From: Leisingera aquaemixtae
GTDB lineage: Bacteria; Pseudomonadota; Alphaproteobacteria; Rhodobacterales; Rhodobacteraceae
Assembly (NCBI RefSeq): GCF_001458395.1
Contig: NZ_CYSR01000030.1
Span: forward strand, 620,001 to 684,000
DNA: 64,000 nucleotides
Direction: 5' to 3'
Shown here: piece after piece, positions 1 through 8,040 of the stretch
Layout: each line of letters opens with the position of its first letter
Position numbering within the stretch: position 1 is the stretch's first letter
Position numbers and translations under genes: made by a program
Notes under the pieces: model-generated
What the model saw: only the letters and a program-made list of their open reading frames with translations
Databases searched by the model: none
What the model was told of the DNA's origin: nothing

Positions 1-645
1 AAGCTGAGCTTCCAGTCCACGCCGGTTCTGCTGTTTCACCTGTGCCTGCTGATTGCCGCCACCGCCGTGCTGCTGCGCCGCCAGTCGCTGGAGGCCCTCT
101 ACCTCTGGACCGCGCTTTGGGCCGGGATGGCGCTGATGACGCTGCAGGTGCTGAAGCTGGGCGTGACGATCCCGGTGCGGGCCTTTCACTTCACCTGGAT
201 CATCTATGCGGTGCTGATCGTGCGGGCCGCGCAAGAGCTTAGCCGCGGCCCCGGCCTGCCCGGGCGGCTGGCGCGCAATGCGGTGCTGCTTGTTGCACTC
301 AGTTACCTGGTGCAGACCGCTGTGCAATTCACCCGCTTCCGCGACTGGCAGCACGAGACCCGCGCTATGGCAGCCGCCATTGCCGCGCAACCAGGGCCGG
401 TCTATGCCACTGGCAGCATTCTGGATTACCCGGCAGCGCGCAAGGCAGGCCTTCACCGGGCCAGCAGCCTGGCCAGCCGGCTGGAGCTTCTGACCGGGCG
501 CCAAGTCTCCCTGTGCGGGGCAATTCCCGAAGCCTGCGCGCATCTGCCGCCGGGGCTGACCAGCCCCGCGCCGGAGCCGCAGCCGCAAGCCCGGCTGGAA
601 CGTTTCAAGGGCGCAAACGTCCTTGTTTTCCCGCCGCGGCAATAG
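1..645 (+). CDS. C-terminal part of a polytopic membrane protein (partial)
   Basis: The reading frame is open from the first base of the window, so the true start lies outside it. The visible 214 residues begin with several hydrophobic stretches (roughly residues 8-25, 32-50, 60-78 and 95-110) followed by a soluble tail of about 100 residues rich in Pro and Ala, with two Cys. This layout, membrane helices then a C-terminal periplasmic domain, is like the end of glycosyltransferase-39-type or other sugar-transfer membrane proteins, but no catalytic motif is present in this part, so no function is claimed. It faces the sox operon tail to tail, with a shared hairpin terminator between them. Confidence 0.6.
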   Translation, partial: KLSFQSTPVLLFHLCLLIAATAVLLRRQSLEALYLWTALWAGMALMTLQVLKLGVTIPVRAFHFTWIIYAVLIVRAAQELSRGPGLPGRLARNAVLLVALSYLVQTAVQFTRFRDWQHETRAMAAAIAAQPGPVYATGSILDYPAARKAGLHRASSLASRLELLTGRQVSLCGAIPEACAHLPPGLTSPAPEPQPQARLERFKGANVLVFPPRQ

Positions 646-663
646 AAGCTTCGGCTCCCAAGC

Positions 664-688
664 AAAAAAAGGGCGCCTAAAGCGCCCT
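664..688 (-). terminator. Rho-independent terminator of the sox operon
   Basis: AGGGCGC (670-676), loop CTAAA, GCGCCCT (682-688). On the minus strand the hairpin is followed by a run of seven T (plus-strand A at 664-670), which makes a textbook terminator 26 bases after soxD. On the plus strand it is followed by a short CTCTTTC tract, so it may also work weakly for the gene ending at 645. Confidence 0.85.
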
Positions 689-713
689 CTTTCACCACCC
701 TTCAGGGCTGCGC

Positions 714-1892
714 CTACTGAGAATAGGACTGCAGATAGGCGATGACCGCCTCAATATCGCTGTCCTTCTTCAGCCCGGCAAAGGACATCTTGGTGCCCTT
801 CATGTACGACTTGGGCTTGGCCAGAAAGGCCGCCAGCTCAGCTTCGGTCCAGACCAGCCCGTCTTCCGCCGCGGCTGCCATCGCCTTGGAATACCGGAAC
901 CCCTCCGCATGGCCGGCCGGGGCGCCGACAATGCCGTTCAGCACCGGCCCGGTCTTGGACTTGGCGCCATCGCCCACCTGGTGGCAGGCCTTGCACTTCT
1001 TAAAGGTCTTCTCGCCCTGGGCCACCAGTTCCGGATCCAGAACCGCAGCCGTCTGCACCGGTTCCTCTGCGGGCTGTTCCGCCGCGGCGTCCTGCACCGG
1101 TGCAGCGTCCCCGGCCGGCGCCCCGGCAGGGGTCTCAGCAGCGGCCTCGGCACCTTCCTCCTCCGGCGTCACATCCAGCACCATGGCCCGCATGGTGATC
1201 TCGACGCTGTCCTTGCAGTTCTCCATGCAAGGCTCCGGGTTCCAGAAGTGCTTCTCCGCCTCCTGACGGTCGTCCAGGATAAAGCCGTCCGCATTCGGCA
1301 GCTCAACCTCCAGGAAGGTCTCGTCCGACAGCACGAACTCATCATCCACCAGATCGTTGGAATAGAGGATATAGGCCACGATGGCGTAAACCTCATCCGG
1401 CGTTAGCGACTGCGCGTTGCCAAAGGGCATCGACCGGTTCACATAGTCCCATGTGGTCGACAGATAGGGCCAGTAGCTGCCCACCGTCTTCAGCGGGTCC
1501 TCATGGTCCAGCGTGCCCTGCCCGCCTGCCAGCTTGGGCCAGTTGCCCACGCCCTCGGCAAAATCGCCATGGCAGACCGCGCATTTCTCGGCAAAGACCT
1601 CCTCGCCTGTGAACACATCGCCCGAGCCTGCGGGCAGGCCGGTGCCGTCGGAGGCCACGTCCAGGTCCCAAGCGGCGATTTCCTCCGGCAAGGCCGGACG
1701 GCCCAGGCCGAATTTCTCGGCCGCAACAGGCCCAGCACCCAGAGCCGTCAGCGATACAGCCAATAGAATGTTCCGCCCGGCCGACAGGCCGGGCAGCGCC
1801 CGTCCGCCCCCTTGGGCGGGCGCTTCGCTTTCCGCCCGCGGCCGGGCGCTGCCCTCTGCTCTGTTGTTCAGCCTGTTAGGAAACCTCGACAT
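714..1892 (-). CDS. soxD: SoxD, dihaem cytochrome c subunit of sulfane dehydrogenase SoxCD
   Basis: SoxD partners the molybdoprotein SoxC in the periplasm and removes six electrons from the SoxY-bound sulfane sulfur. The 392-residue product has two haem c motifs, CAVCH (residues 104-108) and CKACH (300-304), separated by an Ala/Pro/Glu-rich linker at about 246-284, as in dihaem SoxD. A hydrophobic signal core lies at about 41-58. The leader before it is unusually long because residues about 14-35 are encoded by a palindromic element (1791-1854). The ATG overlaps the soxC stop by 17 bases and has GGCGGAAA upstream. A downstream TTG at the start of the signal core is a less likely start. Last gene of the operon; no soxEFGH follow. 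Confidence 0.93.
   Translation of the reverse strand: MSRFPNRLNNRAEGSARPRAESEAPAQGGGRALPGLSAGRNILLAVSLTALGAGPVAAEKFGLGRPALPEEIAAWDLDVASDGTGLPAGSGDVFTGEEVFAEKCAVCHGDFAEGVGNWPKLAGGQGTLDHEDPLKTVGSYWPYLSTTWDYVNRSMPFGNAQSLTPDEVYAIVAYILYSNDLVDDEFVLSDETFLEVELPNADGFILDDRQEAEKHFWNPEPCMENCKDSVEITMRAMVLDVTPEEEGAEAAAETPAGAPAGDAAPVQDAAAEQPAEEPVQTAAVLDPELVAQGEKTFKKCKACHQVGDGAKSKTGPVLNGIVGAPAGHAEGFRYSKAMAAAAEDGLVWTEAELAAFLAKPKSYMKGTKMSFAGLKKDSDIEAVIAYLQSYSQ
1791..1854. repeat. REP-like mosaic palindrome inside the soxD leader
   Basis: Outer arms GGGCAGCGCCCG (1791-1802) and CGGGCGCTGCCC (1843-1854) are perfect inverted repeats. Inner inverted pieces include GGGCGGGCG (1814-1822) against CCGCCCGC (1832-1839). 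The element is translated in the soxD frame and gives a Gly/Ala/Arg-rich stretch between the initiator region and the signal-peptide core. The same GGGCAGCGCCC core occurs in intergenic hairpins near 53966-54009, which suggests a dispersed palindrome family. Confidence 0.65.
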
Positions 1893-3147
1893 TTTCCGCC
1901 TCCCCGTTTGCCTTGACCCACCAGGTCTGGATGGCGTTGTTGTGATAGATCGAATTCAAGCCCCGCACCTCGCGCAGCTGCGCCTTGGTGGGCTGCACAT
2001 AGCCTGAAGAATCCTTGGCCCGGCTTTGCAGCAGCATCTCCGAGCCGTCCCAATTGATATCCAGATAGAACCGGGTCAGCGCCTTGTCCGTTCCCGGAGC
2101 CGCCAGCCGCGCCTCGGTCCAGTTCTTGCCGCCGTCCAGCGACACATCCACACCGGTGACCGCACCGCGGCCCGACCAGGCCAGACCGGTGATCACCAGC
2201 GGCCCCGCGCCATGCTTAATGGGCGCCTGCGGGCTGGGGCTGGTGACGACGGATTTGGCATCCATCTCCCAGGTCCACTTGCGGCTGATGCCGTTGGCCA
2301 GCGTGTCGGTGTATTTCGAGGTCCCCTCGCGGCTCTCGACCGGCTGGTCCACCCCCTCGACCCGCCGCAGCCATTTGATCCACATGTTGCCTTCCCAGCC
2401 CGGCACCACCAGCCGCACCGGATAGCCATGCTCCTTGCGCAGCGCCTCGCCGTTGGCCTTGAAGGCGACCAGCACGTCGTCCATCGCCTTCTCCAGCGGG
2501 ATCGAGCGCCCGTTCGAGGACGCATCCGCCCCCTCCACATAGACCCATTTGCCCTCCGGCTTGACCCCGGCTTCCTCCAGCAGCGTCCGCAGGGACACGC
2601 CGGAATACTCCATGTTGTGGATCATGCCATGGGTGAACTGCGCGCCGTTCAGCTGCGCGCCGGCCCACTCCATCCCGGAGTTCGCCGCGCATTCGCAGAA
2701 ATAGACGCGATTCTCGCGCGGGAAGCGCTCCAAATCCTCGTATGTGAACACCAGCGGCGTCCCGACCAGGCCGTTGATCATCAGCCTGTAGTCTTCCTTG
2801 CGCAGCTCAATCGCGCCTGAATGATGGCGTTCAAACGCGCAGCCCTGCGGCGTGATCGTGCCGTCCAGCGCGTGGATCGGCGTGAAGTTGATCGAGCTGA
2901 TGGTGTCCGCCGTCAGCCACTCCACATTGCGGCGCACCACGTCGCTTTCGTATTTGATCGGCAGGCCGTAGGGCGTGGCATCCACCCCCTCGCCCAGACC
3001 GCTGGCCCAGTCCTGCACTTCGGTAATCAACGGATCGGGTGCGGCTGCCCTGGCAGCCCCGGCCGCCACCGCCCCTGCGCCGGCAGCTGCCGCGCCGGTC
3101 AGGAACTGACGGCGCGAAGGCGCCAGGCTCTTGGCGTCATCACTCAT
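1876..3147 (-). CDS. soxC: SoxC, molybdenum-cofactor subunit of sulfane dehydrogenase
   Basis: The 423-residue product belongs to the sulfite oxidase family of molybdopterin enzymes and works with SoxD in the periplasmic Sox complex. A Tat signal with twin arginines (SRRQFL, residues 11-16) fits export of a cofactor-loaded protein. The Moco-binding domain covers about residues 90-280, with the candidate molybdenum-ligand Cys in FCECAANSG (about 150-158). The C-terminal third is the Ig-like dimerisation domain of this family (VDVSLDGGKNW is typical). The ATG is preceded by an AAGGAGGCAAAG-like site (reverse strand, 3150-3162). A 116-base gap carrying a SoxR-type dyad separates it from soxB, so soxCD may have an extra promoter. 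Confidence 0.95.
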   Translation of the reverse strand: MSDDAKSLAPSRRQFLTGAAAAGAGAVAAGAARAAAPDPLITEVQDWASGLGEGVDATPYGLPIKYESDVVRRNVEWLTADTISSINFTPIHALDGTITPQGCAFERHHSGAIELRKEDYRLMINGLVGTPLVFTYEDLERFPRENRVYFCECAANSGMEWAGAQLNGAQFTHGMIHNMEYSGVSLRTLLEEAGVKPEGKWVYVEGADASSNGRSIPLEKAMDDVLVAFKANGEALRKEHGYPVRLVVPGWEGNMWIKWLRRVEGVDQPVESREGTSKYTDTLANGISRKWTWEMDAKSVVTSPSPQAPIKHGAGPLVITGLAWSGRGAVTGVDVSLDGGKNWTEARLAAPGTDKALTRFYLDINWDGSEMLLQSRAKDSSGYVQPTKAQLREVRGLNSIYHNNAIQTWWVKANGEAENVEVS

Positions 3148-3171
3148 TTTCTTTGCCTCCTTACATAGATA

Positions 3172-3189
3172 AATTCACGTTCGTGAATT
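3172..3189. promoter_or_regulatory. Candidate SoxR operator before soxC
   Basis: AATTCACG-TT-CGTGAATT has 8-base perfect arms and lies 25-42 bases upstream of the soxC ATG. It matches the ATTCA-N6-TGAAT pattern also seen before soxB, soxX and between soxV and soxS. The assignment to SoxR is inference from that repeated placement. Confidence 0.6.
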
Positions 3190-3263
3190 CAACTGCGCAA
3201 AATTTTTTCGATGGGCCCGCCGCCCGGGCGGGTGTGATCTGCCCCTGCCGGGGCGGGCGCTGA

Positions 3264-4961
3264 TTACGCGCCCGCCACCTGCACAGAGTTGTTGGGGTCC
3301 AGGGTCACGGTGCCAAGCTTGCGGATGTGATCCTCGACCACATCCCAGATCATCGGGCCTTCGGTGCCCTCGTTCACGCTGGCCCAGCCGGCCACCACAT
3401 AGGACTTCGCCGGATCGATCGCCTCGCCCGTTTTCAGCAGGGTCATCTCGCTGATCCGCTCGCCCTGCGGCTTGGTGATGTCGATGCGGTAGCCCATGCC
3501 GCCGATCCGCACCATGTCGCCGCCCTGCTGGTAATAGGGGTCGGGATTGAAGATGTTGTCGGCCACATCCTCCAGGATCACCTTGATGAACTCGCCGGTC
3601 ATTTCGCTCCGGTAGGCCTCGCCGTAGGACATCGAGGTCACGTTCCAGATTTCTTCGCGGGTGATATCGTCCCCGGGCACCAGCGACGGCCCCCAGCGCA
3701 CGCCGGGCGACATGGCGATATCCGCTTCCCGCTCGCTCAGCAGCGCGTCGCAGATCAGGTCGTCCCAGGTGCCGTTGAAATTGCCGCGGCGGTACAGCAG
3801 CGTATCGGTCTGGCCGATCACCTCCTCCAGCTGCGTTTTGTAGGGCGCGCGCTCGGCCTCGATCAGCTGCGCCACCGCAGGATCCGGCGCGATCACGTCC
3901 GAGAACACCGGGATCAGCTTATGCCGCAGCCCCATCAGCTGGCCGTCGCGCACATCCAGATCGACGCGGGAGACAAACTTGCCATTGGAACCCGACGCGA
4001 TGATATGGGTCTTGCCGACCAGCACCGGCTCCGGCAGCGCGTCATGAGTGTGGCCCGACAGGATCACGTCGATGCCCTGCACCTTGCCGGCCATCTTCTT
4101 GTCCACGTCAAAGCCGTTGTGGCTCAGTACCACCACCAGATCGGCGCCCGCCGCACGGACCTCATCCACCATCATCTGCATGTTCTCGTCGCGGATGCCG
4201 AAGGAGTACTCCGGGAACATCCAGCGCGGGTTGGCGATCGGCATGTAAGGGAACGCCTGGCCGATCACCGCCACATTGGCGCCGCCGCGCTCAAAGAACT
4301 TGTAAGGCTTGAACAGCTCCGCCGGCTCGTCCCATTCCGAGTCAAAGATATTTTGGCCAAGCGCAGCAAAGGGCAGGCCCTCGACGATCTCGTTGACCCG
4401 GCCGCTGCCCAGCGTGAACTCCCAGTGAAAGGTCATCGCATCCGGCTTCAGCGCGTTCATCACGTTGACCATGTCCTGGCCCTGGGTGTGATGGCAGGTA
4501 TAGGAGCCGTGCCAGGTGTCGCCGCCGTCAAGCAGCAGCGCATCGGGGCGGTCGGCGCGGATCGCGTTTATGATGGTCGACACCCGGTCCAGCCCGCCGA
4601 CGCGGCCATAGGCCTTGGCGAGCGCAGAGAAGTCATTGTAGGTCAGCGCATAGGCCGAAGGGCTGCCGTCGGCGATCCCATACACCTTTCGGAAGTCGGC
4701 GCCGGTAATGTGGGGCACGTGGCCCTTGTTCTCTCCGACCCCCAGGTTGACCGAGGGTTCGCGGAAATAGATCGGCTTCAGCTGGCCGTGAATATCGGTC
4801 ACATGGATCAGGCTGATATTGCCAAAGGTATCAAACTCCAGCAGTTGGTCCTGGGTCAGCGACTGCTGCGCAGCCAACCGCGCCCAATTGCCAAAGCCAG
4901 ACGCCCCCACCATGGCTGAGGCCGCCATGGAAACCTGCAGAAAATCGCGGCGCGAGATCAT
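3264..4961 (-). CDS. soxB: SoxB, dimanganese thiosulfohydrolase
   Basis: SoxB hydrolyses the terminal sulfone from the SoxY-cysteine S-thiosulfonate and releases sulfate. The 565-residue protein starts with a Tat signal (SRRDFL, residues 3-8). It then shows the metallophosphatase/5'-nucleotidase fold: HVTDIHG (53-59) and DGGDTWHG (about 146-153) for metal binding, LSHNGFD and LSGHTHD as later metal motifs, and a C-terminal nucleotidase-like domain. Length and motif order are those of SoxB rather than UshA; a true 5'-nucleotidase lies elsewhere in the window (36923-38503). The start sits 33 bases from a SoxR-type dyad, so soxB probably has its own promoter as well as read-through from soxA. 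Confidence 0.96.
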   Translation of the reverse strand: MISRRDFLQVSMAASAMVGASGFGNWARLAAQQSLTQDQLLEFDTFGNISLIHVTDIHGQLKPIYFREPSVNLGVGENKGHVPHITGADFRKVYGIADGSPSAYALTYNDFSALAKAYGRVGGLDRVSTIINAIRADRPDALLLDGGDTWHGSYTCHHTQGQDMVNVMNALKPDAMTFHWEFTLGSGRVNEIVEGLPFAALGQNIFDSEWDEPAELFKPYKFFERGGANVAVIGQAFPYMPIANPRWMFPEYSFGIRDENMQMMVDEVRAAGADLVVVLSHNGFDVDKKMAGKVQGIDVILSGHTHDALPEPVLVGKTHIIASGSNGKFVSRVDLDVRDGQLMGLRHKLIPVFSDVIAPDPAVAQLIEAERAPYKTQLEEVIGQTDTLLYRRGNFNGTWDDLICDALLSEREADIAMSPGVRWGPSLVPGDDITREEIWNVTSMSYGEAYRSEMTGEFIKVILEDVADNIFNPDPYYQQGGDMVRIGGMGYRIDITKPQGERISEMTLLKTGEAIDPAKSYVVAGWASVNEGTEGPMIWDVVEDHIRKLGTVTLDPNNSVQVAGA

Positions 4962-4981
4962 GAGTACCGGTATCCTGTATG

Positions 4982-5009
4982 TTCACGTGATATATTCACG
5001 TGAATGAAT
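4982..5009. promoter_or_regulatory. Candidate SoxR operator before soxB
   Basis: ATTCA (4994-4998), six bases, TGAAT (5005-5009). The same stretch has two copies of TTCACGTGA, at 4982-4990 and 4995-5003, 13 bases apart, and a perfect ATTCACGTGAAT palindrome at 4994-5005. It lies 21-48 bases before the soxB ATG in the soxA-soxB gap. Confidence 0.6.
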
Positions 5010-5060
5010 GTTTCAAAAGAGATACGCCCCGCACCTGGAAACAGGCGCGGGGCGCAAAGA

Positions 5061-5912
5061 TCAGTTGCGGACGGAGGGAGCTTCGACCGACAGGCCGTTG
5101 CCGCGCGAGGCGACATAGAGCTCCAGCGCGACAAACTCCGCAGAACCCGGCTTGTAGGTCTCGGCGCGGGTGTCGCGCACGCAGCCCTTGAACCGCGCGT
5201 GGGCGGTGTTCAGCTTGGTGTTCTTCAGACGGTACACCGGGAAGCCGTTGATCTGGCCCTGGCTCAGGTGGTCGGCGCGGATCATGTTGCCATAATTGTC
5301 TTCATGGCAGTTCGCACAGGACAGCTCCAGCTGACCGGTGCGCGTGTAGTACAGCTCCTTGCCCTTCTCCCAGGTCGCCTGGACCGGGCCGTCGATGGCG
5401 ACGTTCACCGGCAGCCCGCGCGACTGGACAGAGATCAGCGCCTCCATCGCGGCCATGTCGCCGCCGGAGTATTTCCACTTCTCCGCGCCCATCTGGTTTT
5501 CACGGCAATCGTTGATCTGCATGTTCAGGGTGCGGACCTCGCCGGCCTCTTCGTTCCACTTCGGGTACACCGCGCGTACGCCTGCCATGCTTTCCGCGGC
5601 ATCGCCGTGGCACGACGCGCAGGATTTGCCCTCGGACCCGTCGGCAGTGTCCCAGGCTTCCTGCGCCTGATCGACAAACACCATCGCCGGGTTCTCGAAG
5701 TCATCCATCTGCAGCGCTTGCGTCTCGTCCGAGCGGAAGTGCCAGCCCGACATCACCTCGTCCAGCACATCCGCCACATGGGCGGGCGCCGCGGCCTTGG
5801 TGATCATCTCGATGTCTTCGTTGACCACCAGCTTGTCGTCATCGGGGCCTGCGCCCGCCGCCATCGGCAGCGCCAGCACAGCGGCAATGGCTGTGATTGC
5901 CTTTTTGTTCAT
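5061..5912 (-). CDS. soxA: SoxA, catalytic c-type cytochrome of SoxAX
   Basis: SoxAX joins thiosulfate to the carrier SoxY by oxidative disulfide formation. This 283-residue form has a Sec signal (about residues 1-21) and two haem sites, CASCH (98-102) and CANCH (199-203), so it is a dihaem SoxA. The Cys in FKGCVRD (residue 244) is at the position of the active-site cysteine haem ligand; another Cys (NDCRE, about 136) may pair with a structural partner. I chose the ATG at 5912 because it has GGGAGGAAAAGG directly upstream and begins the signal peptide; an upstream ATG at 5951 would add 13 polar residues. It sits between soxZ and soxB in the usual XYZAB order. Confidence 0.95.
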   Translation of the reverse strand: MNKKAITAIAAVLALPMAAGAGPDDDKLVVNEDIEMITKAAAPAHVADVLDEVMSGWHFRSDETQALQMDDFENPAMVFVDQAQEAWDTADGSEGKSCASCHGDAAESMAGVRAVYPKWNEEAGEVRTLNMQINDCRENQMGAEKWKYSGGDMAAMEALISVQSRGLPVNVAIDGPVQATWEKGKELYYTRTGQLELSCANCHEDNYGNMIRADHLSQGQINGFPVYRLKNTKLNTAHARFKGCVRDTRAETYKPGSAEFVALELYVASRGNGLSVEAPSVRN

Positions 5913-5987
5913 TCCTTTTCCTCCCTTGGGTGCCTGCCCTGCCCGGTTCACACCGGACAGGACGCGTGCCTGAAGATCCGGAACGGA

Positions 5988-6317
5988 TCAGCCGATGGCG
6001 ATTTGCTTCTTGGTGTCGTAGACGGAGCCGTCGTCGTCATACCAGGTAAAGACGAACTCGCCCGCTTCCGGAACGGTCGCGTCGAATTCGAAATACGGGT
6101 TGGTGGAGATCGCGGGCTCCATCGCGACGTCCAGCACCATGGTGCCATTGAACTCGCAGGTGAAGCGGTTGATGATCGAGCGCGGGATCAGGTTGCCTTC
6201 CTTGTCCTTGCGCTGGCCGCTTTCCATCTTGTGGCTGATCAGCGTCTTGATGGTGACCGCCTCACCGGCAGCAGCGGACTTCGGGACCTTGACGCGGGGT
6301 TTAACACCGGATGCCAT
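5988..6317 (-). CDS. soxZ: SoxZ, sulfur-carrier partner of SoxY
   Basis: SoxZ forms the heterodimer with SoxY that carries the sulfur substrate through the cycle. The 109-residue product has no signal peptide, in keeping with co-export on the Tat signal of SoxY. It is a single Ig-like beta sandwich; conserved pieces include the start KPRVKVP, the Lys/Met-rich SHKMESGQR and the C-terminal FTWYDDDGSVY. It follows soxY by 44 bases in the expected order. Confidence 0.95.
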   Translation of the reverse strand: MASGVKPRVKVPKSAAAGEAVTIKTLISHKMESGQRKDKEGNLIPRSIINRFTCEFNGTMVLDVAMEPAISTNPYFEFDATVPEAGEFVFTWYDDDGSVYDTKKQIAIG

Positions 6318-6361
6318 GTCTTTAATTCTCCTTAAGAATTCCGTTCAGGGAGCGGGCAGCC

Positions 6362-6781
6362 TCAGCCACCGCAGCCGCCGATGGTGACTTTGACGGTGGC
6401 GCTGGCCTTGGCAAAAGAGCCGTCCGCCAGCTTGGCAACCGCAACCACGTCCTGGGTGCCCGCCAGGCGGATCCGGGTGGAGGCCGCCTGCTGCGCCGCG
6501 CCAGGGCCAAAGTTGAAGGTTGCCACCCCCGGTTCCGGGTTGCCGGCGGCCAGCACCAGGATCGCGGTGGCGCCCGGCGCCTCGACCGAAATCGGAACAG
6601 TGTTGCCGTTCTCGGCAATCTCCGGCGCGTTCAGGGTCACGCCCCCTTCGGCCATTTCGGCACCGCCGGTAAAGGCGGCAATCCGGTCATCCGCCGCCGC
6701 GCTCACGCGGAACGGCAGCACGGTAACCATGGCAGCGCCCAGGCCCATCGCCAGGGTCTCACGGCGTGAGAACTCCATCAT
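6362..6781 (-). CDS. soxY: SoxY, covalent sulfur-carrier protein
   Basis: SoxY carries all intermediates on the Cys of its C-terminal swinging arm. The 139-residue product ends in GGCGG (residues 135-139), the diagnostic carrier motif. It starts with a Tat-like leader (SRRETLAMG at about 5-13) that ends near Ala-Ala-Ala at 28-30. AAGGAGAGAT lies directly before the tandem ATG ATG at 6781/6778; either could be used. It is followed by soxZ and preceded by soxX with 54 bases between. Confidence 0.96.
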   Translation of the reverse strand: MMEFSRRETLAMGLGAAMVTVLPFRVSAAADDRIAAFTGGAEMAEGGVTLNAPEIAENGNTVPISVEAPGATAILVLAAGNPEPGVATFNFGPGAAQQAASTRIRLAGTQDVVAVAKLADGSFAKASATVKVTIGGCGG

Positions 6782-6835
6782 ATCTCTCCTTTGACTTCAC
6801 ATCGGTGCAGGGCGCTGAACGGCCCCGCCCGCGCT

Positions 6836-7312
6836 TTACTCTTCTTTCAGCGTCGCGAGGAACGCGACCACATCCTCGATCTCCTGCGCCGTCAGGATCG
6901 GCGGCAGCGGCTCAGCCCCGGCCTCGCCGGTGTAGGCATCGCCCGGTCGGATGAAGCCCTCGACCTTGTAAAAGGCCGGCATCATCGTGCCTTCGAATGT
7001 CATCTTGGCATTGGCGATCAGGCCGCGCAGCTCCTCCACGGTCCAGCGGTCGCCGGCGCCATCCAGCGACGGGCCGATCTCGCCATGGAACGGCACATCC
7101 GCCAGCGCGCTCACCTGGTGGCAGGCGACGCAGTTGCCCTTGGACTTGGAGCCGGCAACAATCGCCCCGTTGGCCGCATCGCCGGCCACGCCGGTCAGCG
7201 AGGCGGCAACCTCACCCGACTCGCCAAACTGCACCGCTTTCGGAGCAACCTCCCCGGCCAAAGCCGCAGTCCCGGCCAGGCTTAGCGCCAGTGTCAGAGA
7301 TGTAAGCTTCAT
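6836..7312 (-). CDS. soxX: SoxX, monohaem c-type cytochrome of SoxAX
   Basis: SoxX is the electron-accepting subunit of the SoxAX complex in the periplasm. From the ATG at 7312 the product has 158 residues, with a Sec signal (MKLTSL..., cleavage near residue 19), one haem motif CVACH (61-65) and a likely axial Met in GTMMPAF (about 108-114). I chose 7312 over the ATG at 7324 because GGGAGGAAAC, which overlaps the upstream ATG, is ideally placed for it. First gene of soxXYZABCD; a SoxR-type dyad lies 88-105 bases upstream. Confidence 0.94.
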   Translation of the reverse strand: MKLTSLTLALSLAGTAALAGEVAPKAVQFGESGEVAASLTGVAGDAANGAIVAGSKSKGNCVACHQVSALADVPFHGEIGPSLDGAGDRWTVEELRGLIANAKMTFEGTMMPAFYKVEGFIRPGDAYTGEAGAEPLPPILTAQEIEDVVAFLATLKEE

Positions 7313-7399
7313 GTTTCCTCCCATTGGCTGCCGCTGTTCCCGGGCGGCTTGCTTAGCTTTGCATACCGTAGGGCACAGCGCCCCCGATACGCAACAACA

Positions 7400-7417
7400 A
7401 ATTCATTATTGTGAATT
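7400..7417. promoter_or_regulatory. Candidate SoxR operator between soxW and soxX
   Basis: AATTCA-TTATTG-TGAATT: ATTCA at 7401-7405, TGAAT at 7412-7416. In Paracoccus pantotrophus SoxR is known to bind the soxW-soxX and soxS-soxV gaps, and this site is in the matching place. Confidence 0.7.
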
Positions 7418-7439
7418 TTTATAGATCGTGCGCAAAACG

Positions 7440-8021
7440 TCAGTCTGTCGACCCATTGTTGCGCTCTTGAATTCGGCGCGCGTGGTAGCGCTGGAAATCT
7501 TCCTCATTATCAAGCGCATACCGCTTTTCATTGACCCATGTAAACATGTCAAGCGTGGTGCCCGCACCAAATGCGCCAGGCATCACCGCCACCGCCGCCT
7601 CAGGCGCGGTGGCATCTTCGCCCACCTCTTCCGGCAGGAACAGAATCGTCGGCGTGAACAGCACCCGCCATTTGCGCGCCATGTCCTTTTCCGGCAGCGT
7701 TTCGCCGTCGAAATCCGTCACCTCCACGTCGCCGTGAAGGTTCAGCTGCACGACAAAGTAATTGTCCTCGATATACTGGCTGATCTCCGGGCGGGGAAAG
7801 ACCTCCTCATGCATCTTGGTGCAATAGACGCAGCCGCGCTGCTCAAAGATCAGCGCCAGCCGTTTGCCCTCGCCGTTGGCCTCTTCCAGATCCTCGCGCA
7901 GGTCCTTGAAGGTGTCCCGCATCCAGGACGTCTTGTGCAGCCCGTCGTCCCCCAGCTCCGCCGCAGCCAGCGGACCGGCAAGAACCGCAACCATTAACAG
8001 TTTTGCAATATTTCTCAGCAT
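7440..8021 (-). CDS. soxW: SoxW, periplasmic thioredoxin-like protein
   Basis: SoxW takes electrons from the membrane protein SoxV and keeps the Sox system reductively active. The 193-residue product has a Sec signal (about 1-20), a thioredoxin fold and the redox motif CVYC (residues 64-67), followed by VLFTPTILFL with the cis-Pro typical of the fold. The ATG at 8021 has GGGAGGTCAAC upstream and lies 19 bases after soxV, so both are cotranscribed. A soxX-directed operator follows its stop. Confidence 0.92.
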   Translation of the reverse strand: MLRNIAKLLMVAVLAGPLAAAELGDDGLHKTSWMRDTFKDLREDLEEANGEGKRLALIFEQRGCVYCTKMHEEVFPRPEISQYIEDNYFVVQLNLHGDVEVTDFDGETLPEKDMARKWRVLFTPTILFLPEEVGEDATAPEAAVAVMPGAFGAGTTLDMFTWVNEKRYALDNEEDFQRYHARRIQERNNGSTD

Positions 8022-8040
8022 GTTGACCTCCCAACCTCAC

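Noticed and set aside
3327-4919. Long open frame antisense to soxB (530 codons)
   Set aside because: It is a GC-rich mirror of soxB codon bias, with His/Arg/Val-rich sequence and no recognisable domain.
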